Shown here: in pieces, positions 25,081 through 33,868 of the stretch
Position numbering within the stretch: the first letter of the stretch is position 1
How the letters are laid out: the number at the start of each line of letters is the position of its first letter
Assembly (NCBI RefSeq): GCF_001187505.1
Contig: NZ_CP012150.1
Coordinates: 5,676,048 to 5,740,047 of the forward strand
Length of the DNA: 64,000 nucleotides
Source: Mycolicibacterium goodii
Lineage (GTDB): Bacteria; Actinomycetota; Actinomycetes; Mycobacteriales; Mycobacteriaceae
Reading direction: 5' to 3'
Translations under genes and position numbers: made by a program
Notes under the pieces: generated by a model
The model's input: the letters and a program-made list of their open reading frames with translations, nothing else
What the model was told of the DNA's origin: nothing
Databases searched by the model: none

Positions 25081-25122
25081 CCCGCGATGAAGTGAAGAGT
25101 TCGGCGGGAACTTCTCCGCGGG
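25081..25122 (-). terminator. Probable hairpin terminator after the decarboxylase-like gene
   Basis: Outer arms CCCGCG and CGCGGG and an inner stem AGTTC-GGCGG-GAACT form an imperfect long hairpin five bases after the stop at 25127. It would end the adh-ligK-ligJ-decarboxylase transcript before the SBP3 promoter. Confidence 0.5.
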
Positions 25123-25126
25123 CTCG

Positions 25127-26107
25127 TCAGATGACGAACGACTCGAGCGTCTCCGGGGCGAACAGATCGGCCGGCCCGTACCGCTTGCGCGACAGTCCCT
25201 GCTCGTGGTGATACCGACAGAACACCTCGAGCGCGGAGTGGTTCTCGGCCACACCGTATGACCAGTAGTCCTGACCCAGAAGCTGTTTCGCGTCCTCCAG
25301 GTGCTGGATCAACCACGGCTCCATGAACCGCAGGGCCGAGGAGTCGTAGATCCGGGCGTAGGCGTCGTCACGCGCGGCGAGGAACGCCTTGTACAGCGAC
25401 TGCGCCACCCAGGGGTGCCGTTCGTAGACGTCACTGCGGATCACCACGACGTGCATGATCGGGAAGATCCCGGTCGCCGCGAAGTACTCCTTTTCGACCG
25501 CCACGACGTCGGGGAACAACCGCCGGACCCGCGGATCGCCGAATGTGCTCGGCACCCGAGGGGTGTGCAGCGCGTCGATCTGCCCGTCGGCGAGCATCTG
25601 CGACAGCGTCGCGCCGTCCGGGATAGGGCGGATGTCCAGGCCGGTGTCGACCTTGCCCTTCTCGATGCGTCCCGGCGTCTCCTGGCCGCCGGTGTAATAG
25701 GTCACCGAATCGATCGGCACACCGTGATGTTCGTCGAGGATCCCCCGAATCCACACGCCTGCGGTCAGCTGGAACTCCGGTGCGCCGATCCGCTTGCCCA
25801 CCAGATCCGACGGTGCCCGGATGCCGGCCTCGGCGTTGATGTAGATCCCGCCGTGGCGGAACATCCGCGAGGTGTACACGGGCAGCGCCACGAACGGCCG
25901 CGGGTCGGCGTCCAGCGTCGCGACGTAGGTGGACAACGACATCTCCGCGACGTCGAACTCGCGGTGGCGCAGCATACGGAAGAACGTCTCCTCGACCGGC
26001 AGACGCAGATAGGTCAGGTCGATGCCGTCGGGTCGCACACTGCCGTCCTCGAGTGCGCGGGTGCGGTCGTAGTCACCGCAGGCGAAGGTGAGTTCAAGCC
26101 GGGACAT
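25127..26107 (-). CDS. 4,5-dihydroxyphthalate decarboxylase-like protein 1
   Basis: 326 residues with the periplasmic-binding-protein-like (NMT1/THI5) fold of the 4,5-dihydroxyphthalate decarboxylase family, but no signal peptide, so it is cytoplasmic. Recognisable segments are RALEDGSVRPDGIDLTYL, EFDVAEMSLSTYVA, RHGGIYIN, AGVWIRGILDEHHGVP and GIFPIMHVVVIR. In phthalate breakdown this enzyme makes protocatechuate from 4,5-dihydroxyphthalate. It overlaps ligJ by 14 bases and ends that operon. The family also contains uncharacterised members, so the substrate is inference. Confidence 0.75.
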   Translation of the reverse strand: MSRLELTFACGDYDRTRALEDGSVRPDGIDLTYLRLPVEETFFRMLRHREFDVAEMSLSTYVATLDADPRPFVALPVYTSRMFRHGGIYINAEAGIRAPSDLVGKRIGAPEFQLTAGVWIRGILDEHHGVPIDSVTYYTGGQETPGRIEKGKVDTGLDIRPIPDGATLSQMLADGQIDALHTPRVPSTFGDPRVRRLFPDVVAVEKEYFAATGIFPIMHVVVIRSDVYERHPWVAQSLYKAFLAARDDAYARIYDSSALRFMEPWLIQHLEDAKQLLGQDYWSYGVAENHSALEVFCRYHHEQGLSRKRYGPADLFAPETLESFVI

Positions 26108-27125
26108 GGGTTACCTCCCTGGCGGCCAGGCGCCGGTCGAGTCGTGGATAGACGCGCCGCGCGTTCTGTTCGACGATCGCGCTGCGCTCGGCGTGGGTCA
26201 GCCCGAGGTTGTCGATGTAGACGAGGGTGTCGTCCCACGCCACACCGGTTTCCGGATCCGCGCCGCGAACCGCCCCGAGCATCTCGGAAGCGAACAGGAT
26301 GTTGTCGGCGCCGATTACCCGGTACAGCAGGTCGATTCCCGGCTGGTGGTACACGCACGTGTCGAAGTACACGTTGCGCAGCAGCACTTCCGGGTCCGGC
26401 CGGCCCATCCGGGCCGCCAGTCCGCGGTACCGACCCCAGTGGTAGGGCACCGCACCGCCACCGTGCGGGATCACGAACGTCAGGGTCGGGAAGCGCTCGA
26501 ACAGATCGGACTGCACGAACTGCATGAAGACGCTCGTGTCGGCGTTCAGGTAGTGCGCCCCCAGCGTGTGGAAGTTGGGGTTGCACGAGGTCGACACGTG
26601 CACCATCGCGGGAACCTCGAGCTCGACCATGGCCTCGTACAGCGGGAACCAGTACTCGTCGGTCATCGGCGGTGTGCTCCAGTACCCGGCCGACGGATCC
26701 GGGTTGAGATTGCAGCCGACGAACCCGAGATCTTCGACGCAGCGCCGAAGTTCGGCGATCACCGGGGCCAGTTCGCCGCCCGGTGTCTGCGGCAGTTGCG
26801 CGACGGGGGCGAACGCGTCCGGGTACAGCAGCGCCACGCGGTGCACGAGATCGTTGCACGCCCGCGCCCACGCCGACGCCGTCGGCTGGTCGTCGACGTG
26901 GTGCTCCATCGCCGAGGCCTTGGGCGAGAAGAGCATCAGGTCACCGCCGCGATCACGGAGCACGCGGAGCTGATTCGCCTCGATGCTGTCGCGGATCTCG
27001 TCGTCGCTGATCTTCGCCGCCCCGACGGCGCGGCCCAAACCGCCGAGCGCGGCGAGCTGGGCGTCGCGGAACGCCTGGTGCGCGGCGGGCGCGGTGGTGT
27101 AGTGGCCGTGGATGTCGATGATCAC
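26094..27125 (-). CDS. ligJ: 4-oxalomesaconate hydratase (LigJ type)
   Basis: Zn-dependent amidohydrolase-superfamily hydratase that adds water to 4-oxalomesaconate to give 4-carboxy-4-hydroxy-2-oxoadipate in the protocatechuate 4,5-cleavage and gallate pathways. The 343-residue length and text fit Lig[14 protein letters not shown] (metal His 6 and 8), [80 protein letters not shown] and [10 protein letters not shown]. The GTG start overlaps the aldolase gene stop (GTGA). Not a generic amidohydrolase: the HGHYTTAP and [11 protein letters not shown] blocks are specific. Confidence 0.9.
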   Translation of the reverse strand: MIIDIHGHYTTAPAAHQAFRDAQLAALGGLGRAVGAAKISDDEIRDSIEANQLRVLRDRGGDLMLFSPKASAMEHHVDDQPTASAWARACNDLVHRVALLYPDAFAPVAQLPQTPGGELAPVIAELRRCVEDLGFVGCNLNPDPSAGYWSTPPMTDEYWFPLYEAMVELEVPAMVHVSTSCNPNFHTLGAHYLNADTSVFMQFVQSDLFERFPTLTFVIPHGGGAVPYHWGRYRGLAARMGRPDPEVLLRNVYFDTCVYHQPGIDLLYRVIGADNILFASEMLGAVRGADPETGVAWDDTLVYIDNLGLTHAERSAIVEQNARRVYPRLDRRLAAREVTHVPA

Positions 27126-27820
27126 CTGGCGGACTCCTGCTCCTCGAAGTCGACGTACCGCAGGCCGAGCCGGTCGAGTTCGCCGCGCATGTCGTTGATG
27201 TCGAGGAAGAGTTCGCCGTTCTGGTACCGCTCGCGGGTGTGCGCCTCCTTGGCCTCGCGGGCCCGCGAGGCCGCGAGCACGGCCTCGGCCTGATCACGCG
27301 GCACGATCACCACGCCGTCGTCGTCGCCGACCACCACGTCGCCGGGTTCGACCACGGCGCCCGCGCACGTCACACGGGTGTTGACCGACCCGAGCCGTTT
27401 CTTGACGGTGCCCTGCGCCGAGACGCACTTGGACCACACCGGGAACTTCATCGCGGTCAGCTCGGCGATGTCGCGGCAGCCCGCGTCGATCACCAGCCCG
27501 CGCACGCCGCGTGCGGCCAACGCCGTCGCCAGGAGCTCGCCGAAATAGCCGTATTCCGAGGGTGATTCAGGGGCCACCACGAGCACGTCGCCCTCCTGGC
27601 ACTGCTCGACCGCGACGTGGATCATCCAGTTGTCGTCGGGCGGCACCGTCACCGTGACCGCGCTGCCACAGACCCTGGCGCCGGTGTAGATGGGCGTCAT
27701 GTACGGCGCCACCAGGCCGGTGCGGCCCTGCGCCTCGTGGATGGTGGCGACACCGAACTCCCCAAGCCCATCCCGCACTGCAGGGTCGACCCGTCTCGGA
27801 TTGCGCACGACTATCGACAT
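27122..27820 (-). CDS. ligK: 4-carboxy-4-hydroxy-2-oxoadipate aldolase (LigK/RraA family)
   Basis: 232-residue RraA-fold class II pyruvate aldolase that splits 4-carboxy-4-hydroxy-2-oxoadipate into pyruvate and oxaloacetate. The active-site motif is [12 protein letters not shown], with Arg and Asp as in HMG/CHA aldolases. The C-terminal extension ([14 protein letters not shown] to YVDFEEQ) is the LigK/ProA type, longer than RraA ribonuclease regulators. It sits between adh and ligJ, which make and use neighbouring intermediates, and this supports the assignment. The start is ATG 27820, with GGGAAGGGA upstream. Confidence 0.83.
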   Translation of the reverse strand: MSIVVRNPRRVDPAVRDGLGEFGVATIHEAQGRTGLVAPYMTPIYTGARVCGSAVTVTVPPDDNWMIHVAVEQCQEGDVLVVAPESPSEYGYFGELLATALAARGVRGLVIDAGCRDIAELTAMKFPVWSKCVSAQGTVKKRLGSVNTRVTCAGAVVEPGDVVVGDDDGVVIVPRDQAEAVLAASRAREAKEAHTRERYQNGELFLDINDMRGELDRLGLRYVDFEEQESAR

Positions 27821-27822
27821 TG

Positions 27823-28947
27823 TCAGGAATCCCTTCCCAGCCAGGGCATCAGTGATATGTGGATGACGCCGGTGTCCTCGGTCTCGCCGGCCAGCGCGCG
27901 GATCGCGTGGTCCACCTGGTCGAGGCCGAACCGGTGGGTGGACAACCGCTCCAGTGGGAACCGCCCGGAGGCGAGTTGCTGCAGCGCGAGTTCGCACGCG
28001 CGGTAGCTGTGCCCGCGCGCACTCTTGATGGTGATCGCCTTCTCGGTGAGCAGCTTGATCGGAAAGTCGGGGAAGGCCGCGAGTTCGCCCTGGATCAACA
28101 GCGTTCCCTCACGGCGCTTGAGCACGTCGATGCCGAGCAGCACGGGTCCCACACCGGCCCGGGACGTGCAGTCGAGCACGAAGTCGACTCCGCGGCCGCC
28201 CGTGTGGTCCATTACCTGCTCGTAGGCGTTGCCCTGATCGATGTCGATCACCGCGTCGGCGCCGAGGTCACGCGCGAGGTCGAGGCGGGCACGGTCCCTG
28301 CCCGTTCCGCTGATGAGGATCTTCGAGGCACCGGCCTGCTTACAGGCCACCACCTGCGAGAGTCCCTGCTGACCGGGACCCTGGATCAGCACCGTGTCGG
28401 AGTAACCGACCCCGGCCGCGAGCAACGCCCACTCGATACCGTTCGACAGCGGGGTCACCAGACCGGCCAGTTCGGCGCTCACCCCGTCGGGAACCTTGTG
28501 CAGCACCGCGTTCCACGGCAGGTACATGTATTGCGAGAACCCGCCCCACAGCGTGCCGAAACGCTCCGAGGAGGTGTACCCGTAGCGGCGGGCGTCGGCG
28601 TTGGTGCGCCAGTCGGTGGCCTCGCAATGGCGGTACTCGCCGATGCGGCACCACTCGCAGTTGTAACAGCCGACGTAGTGTTCGACGAACACGCGGTCAC
28701 CTTCGGTGACCCCGTGCAGTTGCTTGAACTTCGGTCCCGCCGCCGCGATGGTCCCGACGTTCTCGTGGCCCATGATCACCGGATCGTCGAACGGCGGGTT
28801 CGCGTACATCTTGACGTCCGTGCCGCAGATGCCGGCGACCTCGACCCTGAGCAGCGCCGCATCATCGGCCAGCTCGGGCATGGGAAGTTCGCGCAGCTCT
28901 GTGGTTCTCGGTGCGGTTCGGACCGCGGCCAGGACGTGCTCGCCCAT
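27823..28947 (-). CDS. Zinc-dependent medium-chain alcohol dehydrogenase
   Basis: 374 residues. The catalytic zinc site starts with GICGTD, then GHENVG. The structural zinc is bound by a Cys cluster ([15 protein letters not shown]). The NAD fold is [19 protein letters not shown]. It is the first gene of the operon leading to ligK, ligJ and the decarboxylase-like gene, 28 bases from a GntR operator. It may oxidise a dihydrodiol or alcohol intermediate; no dedicated cis-dihydrodiol dehydrogenase is present in the locus. Substrate unknown. Confidence 0.85.
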   Translation of the reverse strand: MGEHVLAAVRTAPRTTELRELPMPELADDAALLRVEVAGICGTDVKMYANPPFDDPVIMGHENVGTIAAAGPKFKQLHGVTEGDRVFVEHYVGCYNCEWCRIGEYRHCEATDWRTNADARRYGYTSSERFGTLWGGFSQYMYLPWNAVLHKVPDGVSAELAGLVTPLSNGIEWALLAAGVGYSDTVLIQGPGQQGLSQVVACKQAGASKILISGTGRDRARLDLARDLGADAVIDIDQGNAYEQVMDHTGGRGVDFVLDCTSRAGVGPVLLGIDVLKRREGTLLIQGELAAFPDFPIKLLTEKAITIKSARGHSYRACELALQQLASGRFPLERLSTHRFGLDQVDHAIRALAGETEDTGVIHISLMPWLGRDS

Positions 28948-28974
28948 GTGTCACCCCTTGACGTTATGGCATTA

Positions 28975-28985
28975 TGGTAATGCCA
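28975..28985. promoter_or_regulatory. GntR operator between adh and decarboxylase-like 2
   Basis: TGGTAATGCCA, on the other strand TGGCATTACCA, has one mismatch to TNGTNNNACNA. A partly overlapping copy of the half-site (ATGGCATTATGG) precedes it at 28966-28977, so the region 28966-28986 may bind two dimers. It is the only control region between the divergent operons. Confidence 0.7.
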
Positions 28986-29027
28986 ATCTACATCGTGATC
29001 TACGCGACGACCAGAGGTGGGAGTGAC

Positions 29028-29963
29028 ATGACCGACCCGATCCTGACGACCGTGACCCGCACACAGGGTGCCAACAGGGCCCTGAAGGACGGCACGGTCA
29101 CGCCGGCCGGTTTCGCCCTGCGGTTCGAGGAAATTCCGGTACTGGTCAAGGGTTTCCGGCGGATGGTGCGTTCGCTGGAGTTCGACGTCAGCGAGATGGC
29201 GCTCACCACCTACCTGACCGCGCGCGAGCACGGCGTCGCGTTCACGGCGCTGCCGATCTTCCTGGTGCGCGGCTTCCACCATGGCGCCATCCGGTACAAC
29301 ACCCGCTCGGACATCCACCACCCCAAGGATCTCGAGGGCCGCCGGGTCGGGGTGAACCGCGGGTACACGGTCACCACCGGCGTCTGGGCCCGCGGCATCC
29401 TCGCCTCGGAGTACGGCGTCGACCTCGACAAGGTCACCTGGGTGCGCTCGGGCGACGAGCACGTCGCCTCGTACGTGCCGCCGGACAACGTGGTATCCGC
29501 ACCCGCGGGTGCCGATCTCGGTGACATGCTCATCCGCGGTGATCTCGACGCCGTGATCGGTGTCGAGGTGGACCACCCCGATGTCGCGCCGTTGATCCCC
29601 GAACCCGACGAGGCCGCCTTCGCGGCGTTGCAATCTCGCGGGTTCTATCCGATCAACCACCTGGTGGTCGTCAAAGACGAGGTGCTGCAGCGTCATCCGA
29701 AGGCCGGCACCGCGGTGTTCGACGCGTTCACCGCGGCCAAGGAGCGGTATGTGCAGAGCCTGCGACATGGCAGCGACCTGACCGAGGAGACGACCGGCGC
29801 CACCGACCGGATGTACGCCAGGGTGCTGCAGACCACCGGGGCAGACCCGCTCCCCTACGGTGTCGAGCCCAACCGCGCGATGCTCGAGCAACTCATGGAG
29901 TTCGCTCTCGCACAACGCATCCTGACCCGCGCGGTCGATCTCGACACCCTGTTCGTCTCCTAG
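29028..29963 (+). CDS. 4,5-dihydroxyphthalate decarboxylase-like protein 2
   Basis: 311-residue paralogue of the protein at 25.1-26.1 kb (RALKDGTVTPAGFALRFEEI, EFDVSEMALTTYLT, HHGAIRYN, TTGVWARGILASEYGVDL, FYPINHLVVV). No signal peptide is present. The start at 29028 has AGGTGGGAG about six bases upstream; an upstream in-frame ATG at 28974 overlaps the operator and is rejected. It is divergent from adh and alone in its transcript. A short hairpin AGGCC-GGGC-GGCCT at 29971-29984 follows its stop and may end transcription. The pair of paralogues suggests two substrates or two steps. Confidence 0.75.
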   Translation: MTDPILTTVTRTQGANRALKDGTVTPAGFALRFEEIPVLVKGFRRMVRSLEFDVSEMALTTYLTAREHGVAFTALPIFLVRGFHHGAIRYNTRSDIHHPKDLEGRRVGVNRGYTVTTGVWARGILASEYGVDLDKVTWVRSGDEHVASYVPPDNVVSAPAGADLGDMLIRGDLDAVIGVEVDHPDVAPLIPEPDEAAFAALQSRGFYPINHLVVVKDEVLQRHPKAGTAVFDAFTAAKERYVQSLRHGSDLTEETTGATDRMYARVLQTTGADPLPYGVEPNRAMLEQLMEFALAQRILTRAVDLDTLFVS

Positions 29964-29982
29964 GCGTCCCAGGCCGGGCGGC

Positions 29983-31239
29983 CTAAGCGCTCACGGCCTG
30001 CGGCACGATGAGCTCCCGCAGCGGCACCGAAGGATCGGCGGCCGCCGCGGCAGCGATCGTCGCGCCCTGGGTGAGCGCCTTGCGCACCGCCATGTAGTCG
30101 CCGGGTGCGTTCACCGCGTCCACGGCGATGAGCCGGTCCTGGCGGTAGTACAGCACCGAGAAGGATTCACCACCGAGGTCGCCGCGCACGACGTGGTGGT
30201 CGTGTCCGATCGACAGTCCGGCGATCTGCAGTTTGAGTTCGTACTGATCCGACCAGAACCACGGCACCGCATCGTTCGGTTCGCGCAGGCCCGCCAGGCT
30301 GGCCGCCGCGGCCTTGGCCTGACTCACGGCGTTCTGCACGGATTCGATCCGCACCCGCCCCGCACCGGTGAGCGGGTGCGGTTGTACGGTGCAGTCACCC
30401 GCGGCCACCACGTGGCGATTGCTGGTGCGGGCACAGCGGTCCACGACGATGCCGCCGTCGCACTCCAGGCCCAGTTGCCTGGCCAGTTTGGTGCGCGGCA
30501 CCACCCCGATCCCGACGATCACCAGATCGGCGGGAATCCAGGTGCCATCGGACAATTCGACGGCCTGTACGTGACCGTTGCGCCCGGCGAGCCAGGTGAC
30601 CCTGGCATCGGTACGGATCTCGACGCCACGGCGGGCGTGGGCCGCGCGGTAGAACTCCGAGACCACCGGTGCCACCGCGCGCCCGATCAGGCGGTCGGCG
30701 GCTTCCACCACGGTGACGCGCTTACCCTGCGCACGCGCGACCGCGGCGGCCTCAAGCCCGATGAATCCGCCCCCGATCACCACCACCGACTCCGCGCCGG
30801 ACTGCAGGTCACGCAGGAGCGCGGCGTCGTCGGCGGTGCGCAGATAGGTCACGCCGTCGAGGTCGGCCCCCGGCGCCTCCAACCGGCGCGGCCGGGCGCC
30901 CACGGTGAGCGCGAGCCGGTCGAACCCGAGCCGCCGGCCACCGACGGTGTACGCCGTCCCCGACGGGCCCGCGCCGTCCAGCGCAAGGCTCTCGATCCGT
31001 TCACCGGTCACCAGCGAGATGTCGCGCTGGGCCAGGAATTCCGGTGTGCGCAGCCACAGTTTCTCCAGGTCGGTACCGCCGAGCAGATACGCCTTGGACA
31101 GCGGCGGCCGCTGGTACGGCGCGTGCGCCTCTTCGCCCACCAGGGTGATGGGCGCGGTGTCGCCTGCCTCGCGCAGCGACACCGCGATCTGGAGTCCGGC
31201 CTGGCTGGCGCCGATGATCAGCGTCCCGCATTCGGTCAT
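29983..31239 (-). CDS. Ferredoxin reductase (FAD, putidaredoxin reductase type)
   Basis: 418 residues. FAD fold TLIIGASQAGLQIAVSLRE, PYQRPPLSK, NAD fold VVVIGGGFIGLEAAA, the second FAD site VVAAGDC and a C-terminal reductase domain. It passes electrons from NAD(P)H to the [2Fe-2S] ferredoxin encoded directly upstream (TGATG overlap), which can supply the Rieske oxygenase at 6.7-7.9 kb. The oxygenase and its electron-transfer genes are more than 20 kb apart but share the operator sequence, which supports their acting together. Confidence 0.88.
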   Translation of the reverse strand: MTECGTLIIGASQAGLQIAVSLREAGDTAPITLVGEEAHAPYQRPPLSKAYLLGGTDLEKLWLRTPEFLAQRDISLVTGERIESLALDGAGPSGTAYTVGGRRLGFDRLALTVGARPRRLEAPGADLDGVTYLRTADDAALLRDLQSGAESVVVIGGGFIGLEAAAVARAQGKRVTVVEAADRLIGRAVAPVVSEFYRAAHARRGVEIRTDARVTWLAGRNGHVQAVELSDGTWIPADLVIVGIGVVPRTKLARQLGLECDGGIVVDRCARTSNRHVVAAGDCTVQPHPLTGAGRVRIESVQNAVSQAKAAAASLAGLREPNDAVPWFWSDQYELKLQIAGLSIGHDHHVVRGDLGGESFSVLYYRQDRLIAVDAVNAPGDYMAVRKALTQGATIAAAAAADPSVPLRELIVPQAVSA

Positions 31240-31559
31240 CACTGCTCCTCGGGCACGCGCACGGTGAGGCCGTCGAGTTCGTCGGTGACCCGGATCTGGC
31301 ATGAGAGTCTGCTGTTGTCCCTGCGGTCGGCGACGCCGAGATCGAGCAGATCGTCCTCCATGTCCCCGGCCGTCCCGACGCCGGCGGCGTGTTCCTCGTC
31401 CACGTAGACGTGACACGTCGCGCAGCTGCAGTTGCCCCCGCACTCGCCGATGATGCCCGGGATGCCGTTGCGTACAGCGACCGCCATGACCGACTCCCCG
31501 ACCTGGGCGTCGACGACGTGCGCCGCACCGTCGAGGGAGATGAAGACGACCTTCGGCAT
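31239..31559 (-). CDS. [2Fe-2S] ferredoxin, adrenodoxin/putidaredoxin type
   Basis: 106 residues. The cluster is bound by Cys in ECGGNCSCATCHVYV (C-x5-C-x2-C) plus a later LSCQIRV. This is the vertebrate/putidaredoxin class. The start is ATG 31559, with AGGAG and a 5-base spacer; an in-frame GTG six bases upstream overlaps the ribosome site. It is first in a two-gene operon with the reductase and is placed 24 bases from a perfect GntR operator. Confidence 0.9.
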   Translation of the reverse strand: MPKVVFISLDGAAHVVDAQVGESVMAVAVRNGIPGIIGECGGNCSCATCHVYVDEEHAAGVGTAGDMEDDLLDLGVADRRDNSRLSCQIRVTDELDGLTVRVPEEQ

Positions 31560-31582
31560 GCGCACTCCTGTTGTGATCGTGA

Positions 31583-31593
31583 TGGTATTACCA
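31583..31593. promoter_or_regulatory. GntR operator upstream of ferredoxin genes
   Basis: TGGTATTACCA, perfect consensus and flanked as ATGGTATTACCAT. Lies 24 bases upstream of the ferredoxin start on the minus strand. A second site 52 bases away serves the divergent operon. Confidence 0.8.
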
Positions 31594-31644
31594 TTCTACC
31601 TTAAAGGAGAGTCTGCAGAATTTCCAAGACCTTCTCGCAGGTAT

Positions 31645-31655
31645 TGGTGTTACCA
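31645..31655. promoter_or_regulatory. GntR operator upstream of the RpiB-ABC operon
   Basis: TGGTGTTACCA, flanked as ATTGGTGTTACCATAA, matches TNGTNNNACNA. It faces the plus-strand genes and lies 39 bases before the RpiB-like start at 31694. Confidence 0.77.
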
Positions 31656-31693
31656 TAAGGCCACCCATGACCGTGTGCGAGCCAAGGATGAAG

Positions 31694-32161
31694 ATGCACA
31701 TCGCGATCGCCGCCGATCACAATGCCGTTTCGATGAAATCGCGCCTGTCGGCGTGGCTGGCCGAACGCGGACACGAAACCGACGACCGCGGCGTGCACGA
31801 TGCCACCGAGACCGTGGACTACCCGTTCCTGTGCGCCGACATCGGCAGGCGTGTGACCGACGGCGCCGCCGACTTCGGGATCATCCTCGGCGGCAGCGGG
31901 TGCGGCGAACAGATCGCGGCCAACAAGATCCGCGGGGTCCGCGCGGCGTTGTGCCACTGCGTGTTCACCGCGGAGATCGCGCGGGCCCACAACGACGCCA
32001 ACGTGCTCGTGATGGGGGCCAAGGTGGTCGCCCCCGACCTCGCCGAACGCATCCTCGCGGTGTGGCTCGCCACCGCGTTCAAAGGCGGCCGCCACCAGTT
32101 GCGGGTAAACCAGATCAGCGCACTGGAATCCGGGGACCCCCTGCCGCAGGGAGTCAGGTGA
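31694..32161 (+). CDS. RpiB/LacAB-family sugar-phosphate isomerase
   Basis: 155-residue isomerase of the ribose-5-phosphate isomerase B family: N-terminus MHIAIAADHNAVSMK, the loop GIILGGSGCGEQIAANKIRGVRAALC, and ARAHNDANVLVMGAK. Family members also act on allose-, galactose- and erythrulose-phosphates, so the substrate is open. The start at 31694 is chosen because AAGGA precedes it by five bases; ATG codons at 31688 and 31667 are possible. It is the first gene of a five-gene operon with an ABC importer and a phosphoglycerate mutase-like gene, and overlaps the next start by one base. Confidence 0.8.
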   Translation: MHIAIAADHNAVSMKSRLSAWLAERGHETDDRGVHDATETVDYPFLCADIGRRVTDGAADFGIILGGSGCGEQIAANKIRGVRAALCHCVFTAEIARAHNDANVLVMGAKVVAPDLAERILAVWLATAFKGGRHQLRVNQISALESGDPLPQGVR

Positions 32162-33009
32162 TGGCCGTGCGCCCACGCCGGGGACAACCGACGGCAGACC
32201 GCGTCGGCGGGAATGCCGGAAACCATCTGGAAGCGCGCGACGTCCGCATCGAATACGCGGTGGGCCGCCAACGGACCCTCGCCGTCGACGGCGTCAACCT
32301 CGACCTGCAGCGCAACGATTTCGTCTGCCTGGTCGGGCCGTCCGGATGCGGCAAGACCACATTCCTCAACGCCGTCGCGGGATTTGTGCCCATCGACGGT
32401 GGCGCGCTGCGGTTCGACGGCGCCGACATCCCAGGGCCGGCCCCCGAGCGCGCCATGGTCTTTCAGCAACCGAGCCTGCTGCCGTGGCGCAAGGTGGTCG
32501 ACAACGTCACCTACGGTCTGGAACTCAGCACCAGGATGAAGCGGTCCGCCGCGCGCGAACGGGCCCGCGAACTGCTCGACCTCGTCGGCCTGTCCGGGTT
32601 CGCCGACCGCTACCCCGCACAGCTGTCCGGCGGCATGCAGCAGCGGGTCAACCTTGCGCGCGCGCTCGCGGTCGATCCTCAACTGCTGTTGCTGGACGAA
32701 CCGTTCGCATCCATCGACGCCCAGACCCGCGAGGTGATGCAGGTGGAACTGCTGCGGATCTGCACCACCCAGAACGTGAGTGCACTGTTCGTCACCCACG
32801 ACATCTCCGAGGCCGCGTTCCTCGGCGACCGGGTCGGCGTGTTCAGCCCACGGCCCGGGCGCATCATCCGCGAGATAACGGTGCCGTTCGACCGTCCGCG
32901 TGATCAACGTATCCGTCGCACACCGGAATTCATCGCGCTGGTCGAGGAGATCTCCCAGATCCTCTACAGCGGTGAAGACGCCGAGGCAACCGCAGGCGGT
33001 GTCCGGTGA
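32161..33009 (+). CDS. ABC transporter ATP-binding protein, nitrate/taurine (SsuB/TauB) type
   Basis: 282 residues with Walker A (GPSGCGKTT), Q-loop (MVFQQPSLLPWRKVVDNV), signature (LSGGMQQRV), Walker B (LLLLDEPFASID) and switch His (VTHDISEA). LLPWRKVVDNV and the C-terminal SPRPGRIIREI are typical of the SsuB/TauB/NrtD group. ATG overlaps the RpiB-like stop. It works with the permease and lipoprotein that follow. Confidence 0.9.
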   Translation: MAVRPRRGQPTADRVGGNAGNHLEARDVRIEYAVGRQRTLAVDGVNLDLQRNDFVCLVGPSGCGKTTFLNAVAGFVPIDGGALRFDGADIPGPAPERAMVFQQPSLLPWRKVVDNVTYGLELSTRMKRSAARERARELLDLVGLSGFADRYPAQLSGGMQQRVNLARALAVDPQLLLLDEPFASIDAQTREVMQVELLRICTTQNVSALFVTHDISEAAFLGDRVGVFSPRPGRIIREITVPFDRPRDQRIRRTPEFIALVEEISQILYSGEDAEATAGGVR

Positions 33010-33845
33010 TGGCCACAACCACGACCACGACCGCCACGAAAGACGATCCCGCTCGGGTCGCGGCCCGGCGTGTCCCGCGGGCCCGGCGTCGGCTGGGACA
33101 GCGGCAGGTCTACGGCACCGCGGCGGTCGTGGTCGCACTGGCCGGCTGGCAGCTCGTCGCGGCCCTGCGGATCAAACCGGCGATCGTGTTGCCGGGCCCG
33201 ACAGACGTTCTGGCGGCGTTCGGGCAGTTGTTCGCCGGCGAGACGATCTGGGCCGACCTGGCCACCAGCGGTCGGGAATTGCTGTACGGGCTGTTGCTGG
33301 CGACCGCGGTCGGCCTGCCACTCGGACTGCTGATCGGCTGGTACCGGAGGTTGTCCTACGTCACCGGACCGTTGATCAACTTCCTCTACGCGACACCGAG
33401 AATCGCGCTCACACCGTTGTTGATCATCTGGCTGGGCATCGGGCAGACATCCAAGATCGCGATCGTGTTCCTGATGGCCATCTTCCCGATCCTGATCAAC
33501 ACCGCAAGCGGCGTGCAGAACCTCGACCCGGCCGTGGTCCGGGTCGCCCGCTGCTTCGGAGCGGGCGACCTGCAGATCTTCCGCACCATCGCACTGCCCG
33601 GTTCGGTGCCGTTCATCATCAGCGGTCTGCGGCTTGCCGTCGGGCAGGCGCTCATCGGCGTCTTCGTGGCCGAGCTCAGCGGAGCGACGCACGGAGTCGG
33701 CATGCTGATGAACAACGCGGGCCAGCAGTTCCAGACCTCGGTGGTGTTCGCGGGCCTGTTCATCTTCGCGGTGACCGGCGTGCTGCTGACCGGAGCCCTG
33801 CGCGCGATCGAAAGACGCTTCGAGGCCTGGCGTCCCCATCCATGA
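33009..33845 (+). CDS. ABC transporter permease, SsuC/TauC type
   Basis: 278 residues with about six hydrophobic helices and the EAA-like loop VARCFGAGDLQIFRTIALPGSVPFI. Such permeases import sulfonates, nitrate, or aromatic and pyrimidine-like compounds. A Thr-rich N-terminus precedes a basic segment. The start is ATG 33009 (TGATG overlap with the ATPase), with an in-frame GTG one codon earlier. Confidence 0.88.
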   Translation: MATTTTTTATKDDPARVAARRVPRARRRLGQRQVYGTAAVVVALAGWQLVAALRIKPAIVLPGPTDVLAAFGQLFAGETIWADLATSGRELLYGLLLATAVGLPLGLLIGWYRRLSYVTGPLINFLYATPRIALTPLLIIWLGIGQTSKIAIVFLMAIFPILINTASGVQNLDPAVVRVARCFGAGDLQIFRTIALPGSVPFIISGLRLAVGQALIGVFVAELSGATHGVGMLMNNAGQQFQTSVVFAGLFIFAVTGVLLTGALRAIERRFEAWRPHP

Positions 33846-33868
33846 TTCGACACAAGGAGTTTCGCGAT

